DNA of 64,000 nt from Pseudofrankia sp. DC12 (GCF_000966285.1 NZ_KQ031391.1:907138-971137); one strand, 5' to 3'. Shown: positions 10,237 through 19,726, counted from the stretch's first letter. Program-made: numbers and translations. Notes: generated by a model not told the origin, from the letters alone.

Positions 10237-10627
10237 TCTGGCACGCCCCGACGCAAGCGCCACCGAAGGTTCGACGTTCGGTAGGACTACGGCCCGTCGA
10301 GGACCCGTCCGGCTAGCTCCTACGGGCCGTAGAAGACCTCCGGACGCCCGCCGGACACCCCTCAACACCCCACCCACCCGCCGCCCGCCGCCGCTCACCC
10401 AGCGGCGGCACGACGTGGGAAAAATCCTCAGAACCCGTCAACCGCAGGGTCTCCCGCCCGTCGAACGCAGGCACGCGGCGGCTCGCGACGACCGACCGGC
10501 CGGCCCTTGTGCCCGGCCGGCCCGAGATGTGCCGGGACTCACTCCTCCACCAGTCCGGCAACAGCCCTCCGACGTGCGGCGAGCGGCCATTGGCGGCCCC
10601 ACGGCCGAGCGGCACACCCGGGAACGG
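10237..10627. promoter_or_regulatory. Intergenic region upstream of ctaE with inverted repeat
   Basis: No gene is supported in this stretch, which must hold the promoter of ctaE-qcrCAB. An 11-base inverted repeat CTACGGCCCGT (10287-10297) pairs with 10322-10332 across a 24-base spacer. It lies 50-95 bases upstream of the ctaE start and could be a leader hairpin or an operator. No regulator is known for it. Confidence 0.4.
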
Positions 10628-10660
10628 GACAGCCTCCCCGCGCGTGGCGGGGAGGCTGTC
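10628..10660 (-). terminator. Hairpin terminator after trpD
   Basis: A perfect 14-base-pair stem (10628-10641 with 10647-10660) and 5-base loop lies 58 bases past the trpD stop on the minus strand. Confidence 0.65.
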
Positions 10661-10718
10661 GTGGCGGGCCTGACAGGCCCGGGAGGGGTGTCGGGTCCAG
10701 GAGCGCGAAGGTGTGGCG

Positions 10719-11822
10719 TCAGGAGACCGGCACAACGGCGCGGCTGACGGTCACCCAGCGCTCCAGTAGCGCGGCCGCGGCGCCGGAGTCCAGCGCCCCG
10801 GCGGCCCGGTCGAGCTGCCCGCGGATCTGCTCGGTGATCGTCGCTGCGGCCGGCCCGGCCGCAGCGACGAGCGCCGCGGCCGCGGCGAGCAGTACCGCGT
10901 CCCGTACCGGCCCCTGCTTGCCGGCGAACACCGCGCGAGCCACGCCGGCGTTGAACCGCGCGTCCGCGCCGCGCAGCGCGTCCCGGTCCGGCACGTCGAT
11001 GCCGACGTCACGCGGGTCGAACCGCTCGGTGCGCAACTCGCCCTCGTTCGCCGCCCAGATCGTCGAGGGCGCGCACGGGCTGAGCTCGTCGAGGCCGTCG
11101 TCGCCCCGGAACACCAGCGCCCTGGTGCCCCGGTCGGCCAGCACCTGAGCCACGACCGGGGCGAGCGGCGCGTGGCCTACCCCGATCGACTGGGCGCCGG
11201 GCCGGGCCGGGTTGGTGAGCGGGCCGAGGATGTTGAAGGCCGTCGGAACAGCCAGCTCCGAGCGGACGGCGGCGACGAAGCGCATCGCGGGGTGGAAGGT
11301 CCTGGCGAAGCAGAAGGTGATCCCGACCTCGGTCAGGGTCCGCGCGACACCGTCCGGCGCCAGGTCGATGACGACGCCGAGCTCCTCCAGCAGGTCGGCC
11401 GAACCGCAGGACGACGAGGACGCCCGGTTGCCGTGCTTGACGACCGGCACCCCGAGAGCGGCCACGACCACGGCGGCCATCGTCGACAGGTTGACGGTGT
11501 GCGACCGGTCGCCGCCCGTCCCGCACGTGTCGACGGCGGCGTCCAGCAGCGCGGCGTCCGCCCGCACCGGCAGCGCGAACTCGAGCATGGACGCGACCAG
11601 ACCGCCGATCTCGGCGGCCGTCTCGCCCTTGGCCCGCAGCCCGGTGACGAACCCGGCGATCTGGGCGTTCGTCGCGACGCCGGACATGATCTGGTTCATT
11701 GCCCAGGCGGTCTGGTCGGCGGCCAGGTCCTTGCCGTCGATGAGCGGCTGCAGCAGGTCGGGCCAGGTGTGGCCGGCCGTCTGGACGAGCGGTTCGGCGT
11801 CCGTGGCCGCCGAGCCGGTCAT
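10719..11822 (-). CDS. trpD: Anthranilate phosphoribosyltransferase
   Basis: Protein of 367 residues, usual for TrpD. It transfers phosphoribosyl from PRPP to anthranilate, the second step of tryptophan synthesis. The PRPP-binding motif CGTGGD is at 100-105, the KHGNR motif at 129-133 and the S-S-x-x-G-S-A-D anthranilate-site segment follows at 134-143. The N-terminal helical domain is intact. ATG at 11822 overlaps the stop of the receiver-domain gene by four bases (ATGA). No other trp gene is nearby, so the gene is a dispersed member of its pathway. The same neighbourhood with qcr/cta genes is found in M. tuberculosis (Rv2192c). Confidence 0.95.
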   Translation of the reverse strand: MTGSAATDAEPLVQTAGHTWPDLLQPLIDGKDLAADQTAWAMNQIMSGVATNAQIAGFVTGLRAKGETAAEIGGLVASMLEFALPVRADAALLDAAVDTCGTGGDRSHTVNLSTMAAVVVAALGVPVVKHGNRASSSSCGSADLLEELGVVIDLAPDGVARTLTEVGITFCFARTFHPAMRFVAAVRSELAVPTAFNILGPLTNPARPGAQSIGVGHAPLAPVVAQVLADRGTRALVFRGDDGLDELSPCAPSTIWAANEGELRTERFDPRDVGIDVPDRDALRGADARFNAGVARAVFAGKQGPVRDAVLLAAAAALVAAAGPAAATITEQIRGQLDRAAGALDSGAAAALLERWVTVSRAVVPVS

Positions 11823-12256
11823 GGTGTGATCGCGGCGTGCGAGGCGTAGGTGACGGGCCGGCGCACCGGGGCGCCGGCCGCGCGGGCCAGCAGCAGCTCG
11901 ACCACCGCGGCCGTCAGCTCGTCCGGGTCGACCGGGTGGGTCACCACCGCGTCGGCGAGCGACCAGGTAGCGAGCCACCGGTCGTCCGCGCGGGCGACCA
12001 GCAGCAGGGTAGGCGGGCAGCCGGTGATCTCGTTCTTGAGCTGGCGGGACAGCCCCATCCCGCCTTCCGGGGTCGCCTCGGCGTCGAGGACGCAGAGGTC
12101 GGCCTCACCGTGGTCGACGGCGGCCAGCAGGTCGCGGCCGTCGGCCACGTCGACGAACTCGATCTCGCCGAGCCGCGGGTCGGGGAGGGTGCCGATGGCA
12201 GCCTTGACGCGCGCGCGCACGTCGGCGCGGTCGGCGTACACCAGGACGGTGCTCAT
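11819..12256 (-). CDS. Response-regulator receiver-like protein
   Basis: Protein of 145 residues with a single receiver-like (CheY) fold: the first strand VLVYADRADVRARVKAAI, a possible phospho-acceptor Asp in DLCVLDAEATPEGG, and a late strand PTLLLVARADDRWLATWSLADAVVTHPVDPDELTAAV. No output domain is present. It lacks the usual acidic pair after the first strand (Y-A-D-R instead of D-D/E), so phosphorylation is doubtful. It is translationally coupled to trpD (ATGA). ATG at 12256 follows a GAGGAC ribosome binding site. Role unknown. Confidence 0.75.
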   Translation of the reverse strand: MSTVLVYADRADVRARVKAAIGTLPDPRLGEIEFVDVADGRDLLAAVDHGEADLCVLDAEATPEGGMGLSRQLKNEITGCPPTLLLVARADDRWLATWSLADAVVTHPVDPDELTAAVVELLLARAAGAPVRRPVTYASHAAITP

Positions 12257-12538
12257 GTCCTCGCGGCCTTTCGCTTCGAGGTACCGCCGCGGTGGGCGGC
12301 GGGCGGCGCTCCGCCGCGGGCGGCGCTCTGCCACGCACGGCGCGCTGCCCCGGACGGCTCTAAGGTGTCCGCGGCCGGCAGGCGTGGTGCACGCCACGAC
12401 GACGGGGAGTCCGGTGCGAGGGTATCGGACCGAGCGCGGTACGGTCTGCCCACCTGCGGATCATCCCGCCGTCGGCGCGCCTCGCGACCCAGGTCACACC
12501 GCCCTGAGTTTGCCATCGCTCCGTTCCCGGATCGATAC

Positions 12539-12563
12539 TGAGACTCGTTCTCAGAACGTCTCA
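12539..12563. promoter_or_regulatory. Palindromic operator upstream of the Fur-family gene
   Basis: Two nested inverted repeats: an outer TGAGAC/GTCTCA pair at the ends and a perfect inner palindrome CGTTCT-C-AGAACG at 12546-12558. It lies 64 bases before the Fur-family start, where Fur/PerR-type proteins commonly bind their own promoters. The site is therefore a candidate autoregulatory box. Confidence 0.65.
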
Positions 12564-12626
12564 GTCCGCCCAGAGCGGACCTGGCCAGCGCGGTCTGGCC
12601 ATCTCGGTGCCGAAGGACGGTGACGC

Positions 12627-13064
12627 GTGCCGGAACAGCAGGAGCTGCGGCTGACCCGGCAGCGCGCCGCCGTGCTGGCGGTGCTGCGGTCGGCGCACGA
12701 CCATCCGACCGCGGCCGAGGTCTACGAGCGGGTCCGCGCGGTGGCTCCCGGCATCGGGAGCGCCACCGTCTACCGCTCGCTCGCGCTGCTGGTCTCCACC
12801 GGCCACGCCCTGGAGCTCAACCTCGGCGCCGGGGCCGCCGCCCGCTACGACGCCAACACCGACCGCCATGACCACGCGGTCTGCGACCGCTGCGGGCGCG
12901 CGGCCGACATCGACCACCCCATCCCCAGCGGGATGGTGGCGGAGATCGCCCGGAACTCGGGCTTCTCCATAACCGGCTACGACCTGCAGTTCCGTGGCCT
13001 GTGCCCGGACTGCACGGACGGCCTGGCCGGTGGCTCTCACCCCGGTTCACCCGGCGGCGCCTGA
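12627..13064 (+). CDS. Fur-family transcriptional regulator (Fur/PerR type)
   Basis: Protein of 145 residues. The N-terminal winged helix contains R-L-T-R-Q-R, HPTAAEVYERV and the recognition segment GSATVYRSLALL (44-55). The dimerisation domain has the metal site HDHAVCDRCG (81-90) and a second C-P-D-C pair at 126-129, consistent with a structural Zn site. Whether the sensor is iron, peroxide or zinc cannot be told from sequence; linkage to rubrerythrin favours peroxide or iron sensing. Start GTG at 12627 follows a GAAGGA ribosome binding site. First gene of a plus-strand group with rubrerythrin, and preceded by a palindromic operator. Confidence 0.9.
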   Translation: MPEQQELRLTRQRAAVLAVLRSAHDHPTAAEVYERVRAVAPGIGSATVYRSLALLVSTGHALELNLGAGAAARYDANTDRHDHAVCDRCGRAADIDHPIPSGMVAEIARNSGFSITGYDLQFRGLCPDCTDGLAGGSHPGSPGGA

Positions 13065-13117
13065 CGACCTCCGTGGGCCCCACCGGGCGCAACGTCCAAC
13101 TCGACCGAGGAGCACGC

Positions 13118-13552
13118 ATGCCCAAGCTCGAAGGCACCAAGACCCACACGAACCTCAAGGAGGCCTTCGCCGGCGAGAGCCAGGCGAACCGCCGCTACCT
13201 GTACTTCGCGCGCCGCGCCGACATCGAGGGCCTGACCGACGCCGCCTCGCTGTTCCGCGACACCGCGGAGGGCGAGACCGGCCACGCCTTCGGCCACATG
13301 GACTTCCTGGCCGAGGTCGGCGACCCGGCGACCGACCAGCCGGTCGGCGACACCCCCAAGAACCTGGCCTCCGCCGTCGCCGGTGAGACCTACGAGTTCA
13401 CCGCGATGTACCCGGGCTTCGCCAAGGACGCCCGCGAGGAGGGCTTCGAGGAGATCGCCGACTGGTTCGCGACGCTGGCCCGGGCCGAGAAGACCCACGC
13501 CGGCCGGTTCCAGAAGGCCCTGGACGCCGTCCTCGCCGAGGCCGACGCCTGA
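13118..13552 (+). CDS. Rubrerythrin family diiron protein (no rubredoxin domain)
   Basis: Protein of 144 residues, essentially just the four-helix ferritin-like domain. Diiron ligands are visible as E20, E53-x-x-H56, E90 and E124-x-x-H127. Typical rubrerythrins add a C-terminal C-x-x-C rubredoxin domain of about 40 residues; this protein stops before it, so an external electron donor would be needed. Likely role is peroxide reduction. ATG at 13118 with GAGGAG ribosome binding site at 13107-13112. It lies 53 bases after the Fur-family gene and is probably co-transcribed. Confidence 0.92.
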   Translation: MPKLEGTKTHTNLKEAFAGESQANRRYLYFARRADIEGLTDAASLFRDTAEGETGHAFGHMDFLAEVGDPATDQPVGDTPKNLASAVAGETYEFTAMYPGFAKDAREEGFEEIADWFATLARAEKTHAGRFQKALDAVLAEADA

Positions 13553-13785
13553 GCCAGCACCACCGCTGACGGCACCACCACCCGCCGGCGCCGGCCCGCG
13601 CGGCCGGCCGGCACAGCACCCACCCGGGCCGGGGCATCTCGGGCCCGGCGGCCGCGCCTGGCCGCCGGCGTCCGGAGCCCCGGCCCGCGCCTTCCCTGGC
13701 GGCCACGGCTGGGCAGGAACTCCCCTGGGCGATAAGCCGTCCGCCTGGGACGCTGGACCGAATCACCTGAACCAGGGGGTTACCG

Positions 13786-14379
13786 ATGACGCTGACCGTC
13801 CAGGACATCACGACCGACCATCAGGCGTACGCGGCCGGGCGCGCCGAGGCGCGCAAGCGCATGATCCCGGTCCGGGCCGAGCGGCGCGTCCGGGTCGGCG
13901 ACATCCTCGTCTTCGAGTTCGAGAACCAGGCGACGCTGCGCTACCAGGTGCAGGAGATGGTCTACACCGAGCGGCTGACCGACCCGGCCGACGTCGAGCA
14001 CGAGGTCGAGGTCTACGGCCGCCTGATGCCGACCAGCCACTCGCTGACCGCGACGATGTTCATCGAGCTGCGGAACACCGAGTCGGTCCGCGACGAACTG
14101 CGGCACCTGGCCGGCCTGCAGAACGCCCTCTCGCTGGAGATCGACGGCGAGACCGTCGCCGCCGAGGAGATCCGCGGCCCCGACGAGGACCTCAACGTCC
14201 CGAGCGAGACCGTCTCGGTGCACATGTTCCGGTTCCCGCTGAACGACGAGCAGCGGGACAAGTTCCGCGACCCAGCGGTGACCGTCGAGCTGGCCGTCGA
14301 CCACGAGGCCTACAGCGACTCGACCGCCATCAAGGGCGCCACCCGCCGGTCACTCATCGCCGACCTCAGCCTGCGCTGA
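13786..14379 (+). CDS. DUF3501 family protein
   Basis: Protein of 197 residues matching DUF3501, a family of unknown function that usually neighbours rubrerythrin and a heterodisulfide-reductase-like Fe-S protein in actinobacteria and proteobacteria. Recognisable parts are the start [20 protein letters not shown], then [22 protein letters not shown] and the SVHMFRFPL segment. The usual Fe-S protein gene is missing between this gene and rubrerythrin. ATG at 13786 with an AGGGGG ribosome binding site. Linked function in oxidative stress is inferred from context only. Confidence 0.8.
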   Translation: MTLTVQDITTDHQAYAAGRAEARKRMIPVRAERRVRVGDILVFEFENQATLRYQVQEMVYTERLTDPADVEHEVEVYGRLMPTSHSLTATMFIELRNTESVRDELRHLAGLQNALSLEIDGETVAAEEIRGPDEDLNVPSETVSVHMFRFPLNDEQRDKFRDPAVTVELAVDHEAYSDSTAIKGATRRSLIADLSLR

Positions 14380-14428
14380 CGACACCCGCGTCGAACCGCC
14401 CCGGGCCCGCCGCCGCTACGCTCGGGGC

Positions 14429-14824
14429 ATGATCGGGGACTTGCGGGACGAGATCGTGTACGAGCCCGAACGGGACGGGAAGCCCGACCCGGGCGAGGTG
14501 GTGTGGGCCTGGGTGCCGTTCGAGGAGGACCCCAGCCAGGGCAAGGACCGGCCGGTGCTGCTGATCGGCGCCCGGGGTGACCGGCTGCTCGGCCTGATGC
14601 TGACCAGCAAGGACCACGACCGGGACGCCGAGCAGGAGGCCCGCCACGGCCGGCACTGGATGGACGTCGGCACCGGCGGCTGGGACCGCGAGGGACGCCC
14701 CAGCGAGGTCCGGCTCGACCGGCTGCTCGTCCTCGACCCGGACGGGGTGCGCCGGGAGGGCGCCGCGCTGCGCCCCGCGATGTTCGAGCAGGTCGCCGAG
14801 GCCGCGCTGCGCTTCCAGGACTGA
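14429..14824 (+). CDS. PemK/MazF-like family protein, no antitoxin partner
   Basis: Protein of 131 residues. The segment [26 protein letters not shown] at 22-47 corresponds to the first beta strands and loop of PemK/MazF endoribonucleases (G-D-V/I-x-W ... Q-G-K-x-R-P-V-L-V-I), and residues 85-105 hold the S-E-V-R-L-D-R strand. No small antitoxin gene is adjacent: upstream is DUF3501 and downstream a terminator. Similar solitary copies occur in actinobacteria and may not be toxins. Toxicity is unproved. Confidence 0.7.
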   Translation: MIGDLRDEIVYEPERDGKPDPGEVVWAWVPFEEDPSQGKDRPVLLIGARGDRLLGLMLTSKDHDRDAEQEARHGRHWMDVGTGGWDREGRPSEVRLDRLLVLDPDGVRREGAALRPAMFEQVAEAALRFQD

Positions 14825-14842
14825 GACTTCCCAGCAGAACAG

Positions 14843-14885
14843 GGCGTGGCCGGCGGTACGGGACTCCCGTACCGCCGGCCACGCC
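14843..14885. terminator. Bidirectional hairpin terminator
   Basis: A perfect 20-base-pair stem (14843-14862 with 14866-14885) and 3-base loop between the convergent PemK-like gene and ctaF. It begins 19 bases after the PemK-like stop and ends 21 bases before the ctaF stop. Confidence 0.85.
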
Positions 14886-14906
14886 TTCGTCGTACCGGGC
14901 CCCGTC

Positions 14907-15308
14907 CTAGTCCTCCGGGACCGGCGGGTGAATGAAGTTCTCGAAGACCAGGCAGGTCGCGAAGAACACGGTCATCAGGCCGCCGATGAAGCACAGCCAG
15001 ATGCCGAAGATGAACCCCGAGACCAGCACCGTGGCGCTGGCCGCGATGAAGAACGGGTAGTAGCTGCCCGGGGTGAAGTGCCCGAGCTCGCCCGCGCCGT
15101 CCGCGACCTCGGCGTCCGCAAGGTCCGACGGGCGCATCCCGATCCGCTTACCGGTGAACAGCAGGTAGAAGCCCACCAGGAAGCCCATGCCGGCGGTCAG
15201 GGCCAGCGCGGCCGTGCCCGTCGGGTCCTTCGAGTAGATCCAGTAGATGACGTCGACGATCACCGCGAAGACGCCGAAGATGCTGAAGACGTACCCCTCA
15301 ACCCTCAT
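14907..15308 (-). CDS. ctaF: aa3-type cytochrome c oxidase subunit IV (actinobacterial)
   Basis: Protein of 133 residues with four hydrophobic helices: [56 protein letters not shown] and [19 protein letters not shown]. This matches actinobacterial CtaF, which stabilises the bc1-aa3 supercomplex. The ATG at 15308 overlaps the ctaD stop by four bases (ATGA). Last gene of ctaC-ctaD-ctaF. Confidence 0.93.
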   Translation of the reverse strand: MRVEGYVFSIFGVFAVIVDVIYWIYSKDPTGTAALALTAGMGFLVGFYLLFTGKRIGMRPSDLADAEVADGAGELGHFTPGSYYPFFIAASATVLVSGFIFGIWLCFIGGLMTVFFATCLVFENFIHPPVPED

Positions 15309-17020
15309 GTCGCGGCCCCCTTGGCGCTGATGAGCTCCGCGGCGGCGCGCTGCCGTTCGAGGGCCTCCGCCGCGATCGCCGGGTAGTGCAGGTCGAACGC
15401 CGGGCGCTCGGAGCGGATACGCGGCAGCGAGAGGAAGTTGTGCCGCGGCGGCGGGCAGGACGTCGCCCATTCGAGCGAGTTGCCGAAGCCCCACGGGTCG
15501 TCGACCTGGACGATCTTGCCGTGCTTGTACGAGTGCCACAGGTTCCACACAAACGGCAGCGTGGACAGCGCCAGGAAGAAGGCGCCCGCCGTCGAGACCG
15601 TGTTCAGGGTGGTGAACCCGTCACTCGGGCTGTAGTCGGCGATCCGGCGCGGCATGCCCTTGATGCCCAGCCAGTGCTGCACCAGGAACGTCAGGTGGAA
15701 CCCGAAGAACAGCGTCCAGAAGTGGACCTTGCCGATCCGCTCGTCCATCAGCCGCCCGGTGACCTTCGGGAACCAGAAGTAGACGCCGGCATAGGCGGCG
15801 AACACGACCGACCCGAACACCACGTAGTGGAAGTGGGCGACGACGAAGTAGCTGTCGGAGACGTGGAAGTCGATCGGGGGGCTGGCCAGCAGGACGCCGG
15901 TCAGGCCGCCGAACAGGAACGTCACCAGGAAGCCGAGGCTGAACAGCATCGGTGTCTCGAAGGTGAGCGAGCCCCGCCACAGCGTGCCGATCCAGTTGAA
16001 GAACTTCACGCCCGTCGGCACCGCGATGAGGAACGACAGGAACGCGAAGAACGGCAGCAGGACGGCGCCGGTGACGAACATGTGGTGCGCCCACACCGAG
16101 ATCGACAGGGCGCCGATGCCGATGGTGGCGAACACCAGGCCCTTGTAGCCGAACAGCGGTTTACGGGAGAAGACCGGCAGCACCTCGGTGATGATCCCGA
16201 AGAACGGCAGGGCGATGATGTAGACCTCGGGATGCCCGAAGAACCAGAACAGGTGCTGCCAGAGGATCGCGCCACCGTTGGCCGGGTCGAAGATGTGCGC
16301 GCCGAACCGGCGGTCAGCCTCCAGCGCGAACAGCGCGGCGGCCAGCGGCGGGAAGGCCACCAGTGCCAGGATCGACGTCACCAGGAAGTTCCAGCAGAAG
16401 ATCGGCAGCCGGAACATCGTCATACCCGGGGCCCGCAGGCAAAGGATCGTGGTGATCATGTTGACAGCACCGAGGATGGTGCCCATTCCCGAGGTGGCCA
16501 GGCCCAGCACCCACAGGTCACCGCCGACGCCCGGCGAGTAGGTGGCGTTCGACAGCGGCGCGTACGCGAACCAGCCGAAGGCCGCCGCGCCGTCCGGCGT
16601 CAGGAAGCCCGCGACGACCGTCAGGCTGCCGAACAGGAACAGCCAGAACGACAGTGCGTTCAGCCGCGGGAACGCGACGTCCGGCGAGCCGATCTGCAGC
16701 GGGATCAGGTAGTTGGCGAACGCGAAGGCCAGCGGCGTCGCGAACATCAGCAGCATCAGCGTGCCGTGGATCGTGAACAGCTGGTCGTACTGCTCGTTCG
16801 AGAAGAACTGCAGGCCGGGGCGGGCAAGCTCCGCGCGCATGCACAACGCGAGGATGCCGGCGAACGCGAAGAACCCGAACGACGCCAGGAAGTACATGAT
16901 GGCGATGTCCTTGTGGGACGTCGTCCGCAGGTAGCCCAGGAGCGTGTTCATCGCCTTGGGCGGCTCGTGGTGCGCCGGGGGCTCCGCATGCCCGACCGGC
17001 GGCTCGTGGACAAGTGTCAC
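15305..17020 (-). CDS. ctaD: aa3-type cytochrome c oxidase subunit I
   Basis: Protein of 571 residues with twelve helices. Catalytic ligands are all visible: heme a His in [10 protein letters not shown], Cu-B/heme-linked His in FFGHPEVY, the His pair in VWAHHMF, and the VAHFHYV motif with heme a3 and heme a histidines. It reduces oxygen to water and pumps protons; the tyrosine of G-H-P-E-V-Y that crosslinks to Cu-B His is present. ATG at 17020 overlaps the ctaC stop by four bases. Confidence 0.98.
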   Translation of the reverse strand: MTLVHEPPVGHAEPPAHHEPPKAMNTLLGYLRTTSHKDIAIMYFLASFGFFAFAGILALCMRAELARPGLQFFSNEQYDQLFTIHGTLMLLMFATPLAFAFANYLIPLQIGSPDVAFPRLNALSFWLFLFGSLTVVAGFLTPDGAAAFGWFAYAPLSNATYSPGVGGDLWVLGLATSGMGTILGAVNMITTILCLRAPGMTMFRLPIFCWNFLVTSILALVAFPPLAAALFALEADRRFGAHIFDPANGGAILWQHLFWFFGHPEVYIIALPFFGIITEVLPVFSRKPLFGYKGLVFATIGIGALSISVWAHHMFVTGAVLLPFFAFLSFLIAVPTGVKFFNWIGTLWRGSLTFETPMLFSLGFLVTFLFGGLTGVLLASPPIDFHVSDSYFVVAHFHYVVFGSVVFAAYAGVYFWFPKVTGRLMDERIGKVHFWTLFFGFHLTFLVQHWLGIKGMPRRIADYSPSDGFTTLNTVSTAGAFFLALSTLPFVWNLWHSYKHGKIVQVDDPWGFGNSLEWATSCPPPRHNFLSLPRIRSERPAFDLHYPAIAAEALERQRAAAELISAKGAAT

Positions 17021-18003
17021 TGTCCGCTCCCGGTGGTGGTGCCGGCGGTGAGCGCGGGCGCACCGGCGGCCGTGGCGGTGGCCGTCTCACGCTCGCTGAT
17101 GAACTTGTCGTACTCGGCGGCCGGGACGACCTTCACGTAGAAGTTCATCTGGTCGTGCCCCTGGCCGCACAGCTCGGCGCACCGGCCGATGAACGTGCCG
17201 GTGCTGTCCGGCGTCACCTCGAACTGGTTGATGCGGCCCGGGATGACGTCCCGCTTGAACAGGAACTCGGGCACCCAGAACGAGTGGATGACGTCCGGCG
17301 ACGTGAGCACGAAACGCACGGTCCGGCCCTCGGGAATCTCCAGCACCGCGGGCACGCCCGGCTGGCCGGTGACCTCGACGAGGTTGCCGCCGTTCTTGCC
17401 GGTGTCCATGTACCGGAACTGCCAGTTCCACCGGAAGCCGACCACGTTCACCGTGACGTCCGGGTTCTTCGACAGATGGTCGATCTTGGTCTCGTCCCGC
17501 GCCGTGTAGTAGAACAGCCCGACGGCGACCACGAACGGCACGATCGTGTACAGCACCTCGACGGGGAGGTTGTACCGGACCTGCCGCGGCAGCGCCTCGG
17601 ACCGCTTCCGGAACGCGATGATCGCGTAGAAGATCAGGCCCCAGACGATCACACCGACGGTGAGCGCCGCGATGGCCGATCCCTGCCACAGGTTCAGAAT
17701 GCGGTGGCTCTGCACGGTCGCGCCGCCGGGGAAGCCGAATCTCGGCTCCTGACAGGCGGTCGCGGCCAGCGCCAGCACACTCAGCCCGACACCCAGCCGA
17801 ACAACGCGCCGGGTACGACCACGCCCGCCGCGGCCCGGGACGGGCGCGCTACCGGCATCGGCGGCGGAAGGGCCGTTCGGGGGCGGCGAAACGTCGCCCA
17901 CAGCTGTACGGGCCCGTGGGCCGCCGGGCGCGCACGGCTCCGCCATGCTCGCGCGCCCGTTAGCCAGGCCCGCCGGCCGGGTCCGACCGAAGGAACTCCT
18001 CAC
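17017..18003 (-). CDS. ctaC: aa3-type cytochrome c oxidase subunit II
   Basis: CuA subunit with the motif [10 protein letters not shown] near the C-terminus. Two helices of the COX2 hairpin are visible (around [21 protein letters not shown] and [19 protein letters not shown]). A lipobox-like L-A-A-T-A-C sits after a hydrophobic signal, so it is probably a lipoprotein. The start is uncertain: a GTG at 18003 has a GGGAGG ribosome binding site nine bases upstream and is chosen here. The frame is open to a GTG at 18042, and an ATG at 17946 is a shorter option. All imply an unusually long Pro/Gly-rich region before the signal sequence. Heads the ctaC-ctaD-ctaF operon. Confidence 0.93.
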   Translation of the reverse strand: MRSSFGRTRPAGLANGRASMAEPCAPGGPRARTAVGDVSPPPNGPSAADAGSAPVPGRGGRGRTRRVVRLGVGLSVLALAATACQEPRFGFPGGATVQSHRILNLWQGSAIAALTVGVIVWGLIFYAIIAFRKRSEALPRQVRYNLPVEVLYTIVPFVVAVGLFYYTARDETKIDHLSKNPDVTVNVVGFRWNWQFRYMDTGKNGGNLVEVTGQPGVPAVLEIPEGRTVRFVLTSPDVIHSFWVPEFLFKRDVIPGRINQFEVTPDSTGTFIGRCAELCGQGHDQMNFYVKVVPAAEYDKFISERETATATAAGAPALTAGTTTGSGQ

Positions 18004-18305
18004 CAGGTCCTGCCTCCCACGACTACGCCCAACCCGGGACACACGACTGGGTCACCTGGGCGAACGCACGGTCTTCGACACGCTGTAGTTGCTGCGACGG
18101 GAGCGTATCCCAGCCGACGTCACGGTTCTCGCCAGAGGCCCTCCCGCGCCAGGGTTCACACCCTTCGATCCCGCAGCCGAAAGCGCAGCGTTACGGACTA
18201 TGACGATCTGTCGCGAAATCGGGGTGTCCAGCCCGCCAAGGGCGCTCCGGACGGGCCGGTCCAGACGGGCACGGCGTGTCGTCGTGCCGGCGTAGCGTCG
18301 ACGGC
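18004..18305. promoter_or_regulatory. Divergent intergenic region ctaC / cysteine desulfurase
   Basis: About 300 bases between two divergent operons. No gene is supported. It must contain the promoters for ctaCDF (minus) and the desulfurase-tusA pair (plus), but I see no sequence clear enough to assign either. Confidence 0.3.
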
Positions 18306-19454
18306 GTGCCGGCCTATCTCGACCACGCGTCGACGACCCCGCTGCACCCGGCCGCGCGGGCCGCGCTGCTCGCCGCGCTCGACGACGGCTGGGCCGACCC
18401 GGCCCGGCTCTACCGGGAGGGCCGCCGGGCCCGGATGCTGCTGGACGCGGCCCGAGAGAGCGTCGCCGGGGTGCTCGGCGCCCGGGCCGACGAGGTCTCC
18501 TTCTGCGCGAGCGGAACATTCGCCGCCCACCAGGCCGTGCTGGGCACGGCCGCCGGCCGCCGCCGGGCCGGCGACCTGGTGCTGGTCAGCGCCGTCGAGC
18601 ACTCCAGCGTGCTGCACGCCGCGGACCGCCACGAGCGGTCCGGCGGCCGGGTGCGCCAGCTTCCCGTGGACGTCCACGGACGGGTGGACCCGGCCGGCTG
18701 CGCTCCCCCACCGGGCACCGCTCTGGTGAGTGTGCAGCACGCCAACCACGAGGTCGGCACGGTGCAGCCGGTGGCGGCGGTGGCCGAGATCACGCACGCG
18801 GCCGGGGTGCCGCTGCACACGGACGCCGCCATGACCGTCGGGCGGGTCCCGGTCGACGTCCGCGTGCTCGGGGCCGACCTGCTCACCGCGAGCGCGCACA
18901 AGTTCGGCGGCCCGCCCGGCGTCGGGATCCTGGTGGTGCGGGCGGGTACCCGGTGGGCGAACCCGATGCCCGCCGACGAGCGCGAGCACGGCCGCGCGGC
19001 CGGCTTCCCCAACCTGCCGGCGATCGTCGCGACGGCGACCGCGCTGCACGCCCAGGCCGGCGAGCTGGCCGCCGAGCGCGACCGGCTGGGCGCGCTGACC
19101 GCCGAGCTGCGCGCCCGGCTCCCCGCACTGGTCGACGACGTCGAGCTGCTCGGCGATCCGGACCCTGCCGGCCGGCTGCCGCACCTGGTCGCGTTCTCCT
19201 GCCTGTACGTGGCGGGCGAGGCGCTGCTCGGCGAGCTCGACCGGGCCGGGATCGCGGTGAGCAGCGGCTCGAGCTGCGCGTCGGACGCGCTGACACCCAG
19301 TCACGTGCTGGTGGCGATGGGCGCGCTGACGCACGGCAACATCCGTGTCTCGTTCGGCCGGGACTCGTCGGCCGCCGACCTGGCCGCGCTGCTGGACGCG
19401 CTGCCCGGCACCGTCGCCGGCATCCGCGAGCGAGCCGGAGTCGTGGGCCTGTGA
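18306..19454 (+). CDS. Cysteine desulfurase family protein (class V aminotransferase)
   Basis: Protein of 382 residues with the NifS/IscS layout: YLDHASTTPLHP at the start, PLP-stacking His at 99 (V-E-H-S-S), N147, D173, the PLP-binding Lys in SAHKFGG (K199), and the persulfide Cys in SSGSSCAS near 325. The conserved Gln that normally follows the Asp (D-A-x-Q) is replaced by Met (HTDAAMTVG), an unusual change next to the cofactor. GTG at 18306 begins at the conserved PAYLDHA start. The stop overlaps the tusA start (GTGA), so sulfur is probably passed directly to TusA. Confidence 0.88.
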   Translation: MPAYLDHASTTPLHPAARAALLAALDDGWADPARLYREGRRARMLLDAARESVAGVLGARADEVSFCASGTFAAHQAVLGTAAGRRRAGDLVLVSAVEHSSVLHAADRHERSGGRVRQLPVDVHGRVDPAGCAPPPGTALVSVQHANHEVGTVQPVAAVAEITHAAGVPLHTDAAMTVGRVPVDVRVLGADLLTASAHKFGGPPGVGILVVRAGTRWANPMPADEREHGRAAGFPNLPAIVATATALHAQAGELAAERDRLGALTAELRARLPALVDDVELLGDPDPAGRLPHLVAFSCLYVAGEALLGELDRAGIAVSSGSSCASDALTPSHVLVAMGALTHGNIRVSFGRDSSAADLAALLDALPGTVAGIRERAGVVGL

Positions 19455-19726
19455 GCGAGGCGAACGACGGGACGCGGCAGGCGCCGGACGCCGGAGGCCC
19501 GCCGGACCTGGTCGTGGACGCGCTGGGCCGGCACTGCCCACTGCCGATCATCGACCTGGCGAAGCGGTTCGACGACGTCCCGGTGGGCGGGACGGTAGAG
19601 CTGCTGGCCGACGACCCGGCCGCGCCCGCCGACGTGGCCGCCTGGTGCCGCCTGCGCAAGCAGGAACTCCTGAGCGCCCGTGAGCTGCACCGCGGCCAGG
19701 CGTTCCTGATCCGCCGCGTCTCCTAG
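19451..19726 (+). CDS. TusA-family sulfur carrier protein
   Basis: Protein of 91 residues. The family signature C-P-L-P-I-I-D-L-A-K follows DALGRHC, placing the persulfide-carrying Cys at the usual position. The rest fits the two-layer alpha/beta SirA/TusA fold (GGTVELLADDPAA ... DVAAWCR). Start GTG at 19451 overlaps the desulfurase stop by four bases. Acceptor enzymes (thiouridine, molybdenum cofactor or others) are not encoded nearby. Confidence 0.9.
   Translation: MSEANDGTRQAPDAGGPPDLVVDALGRHCPLPIIDLAKRFDDVPVGGTVELLADDPAAPADVAAWCRLRKQELLSARELHRGQAFLIRRVS

Noticed and set aside
15386..17140. Plus-strand open frame of 584 codons opposite ctaD
   Set aside because: Antisense of a highly conserved oxidase gene; Glu/Arg/Gln-rich composition with no domain.
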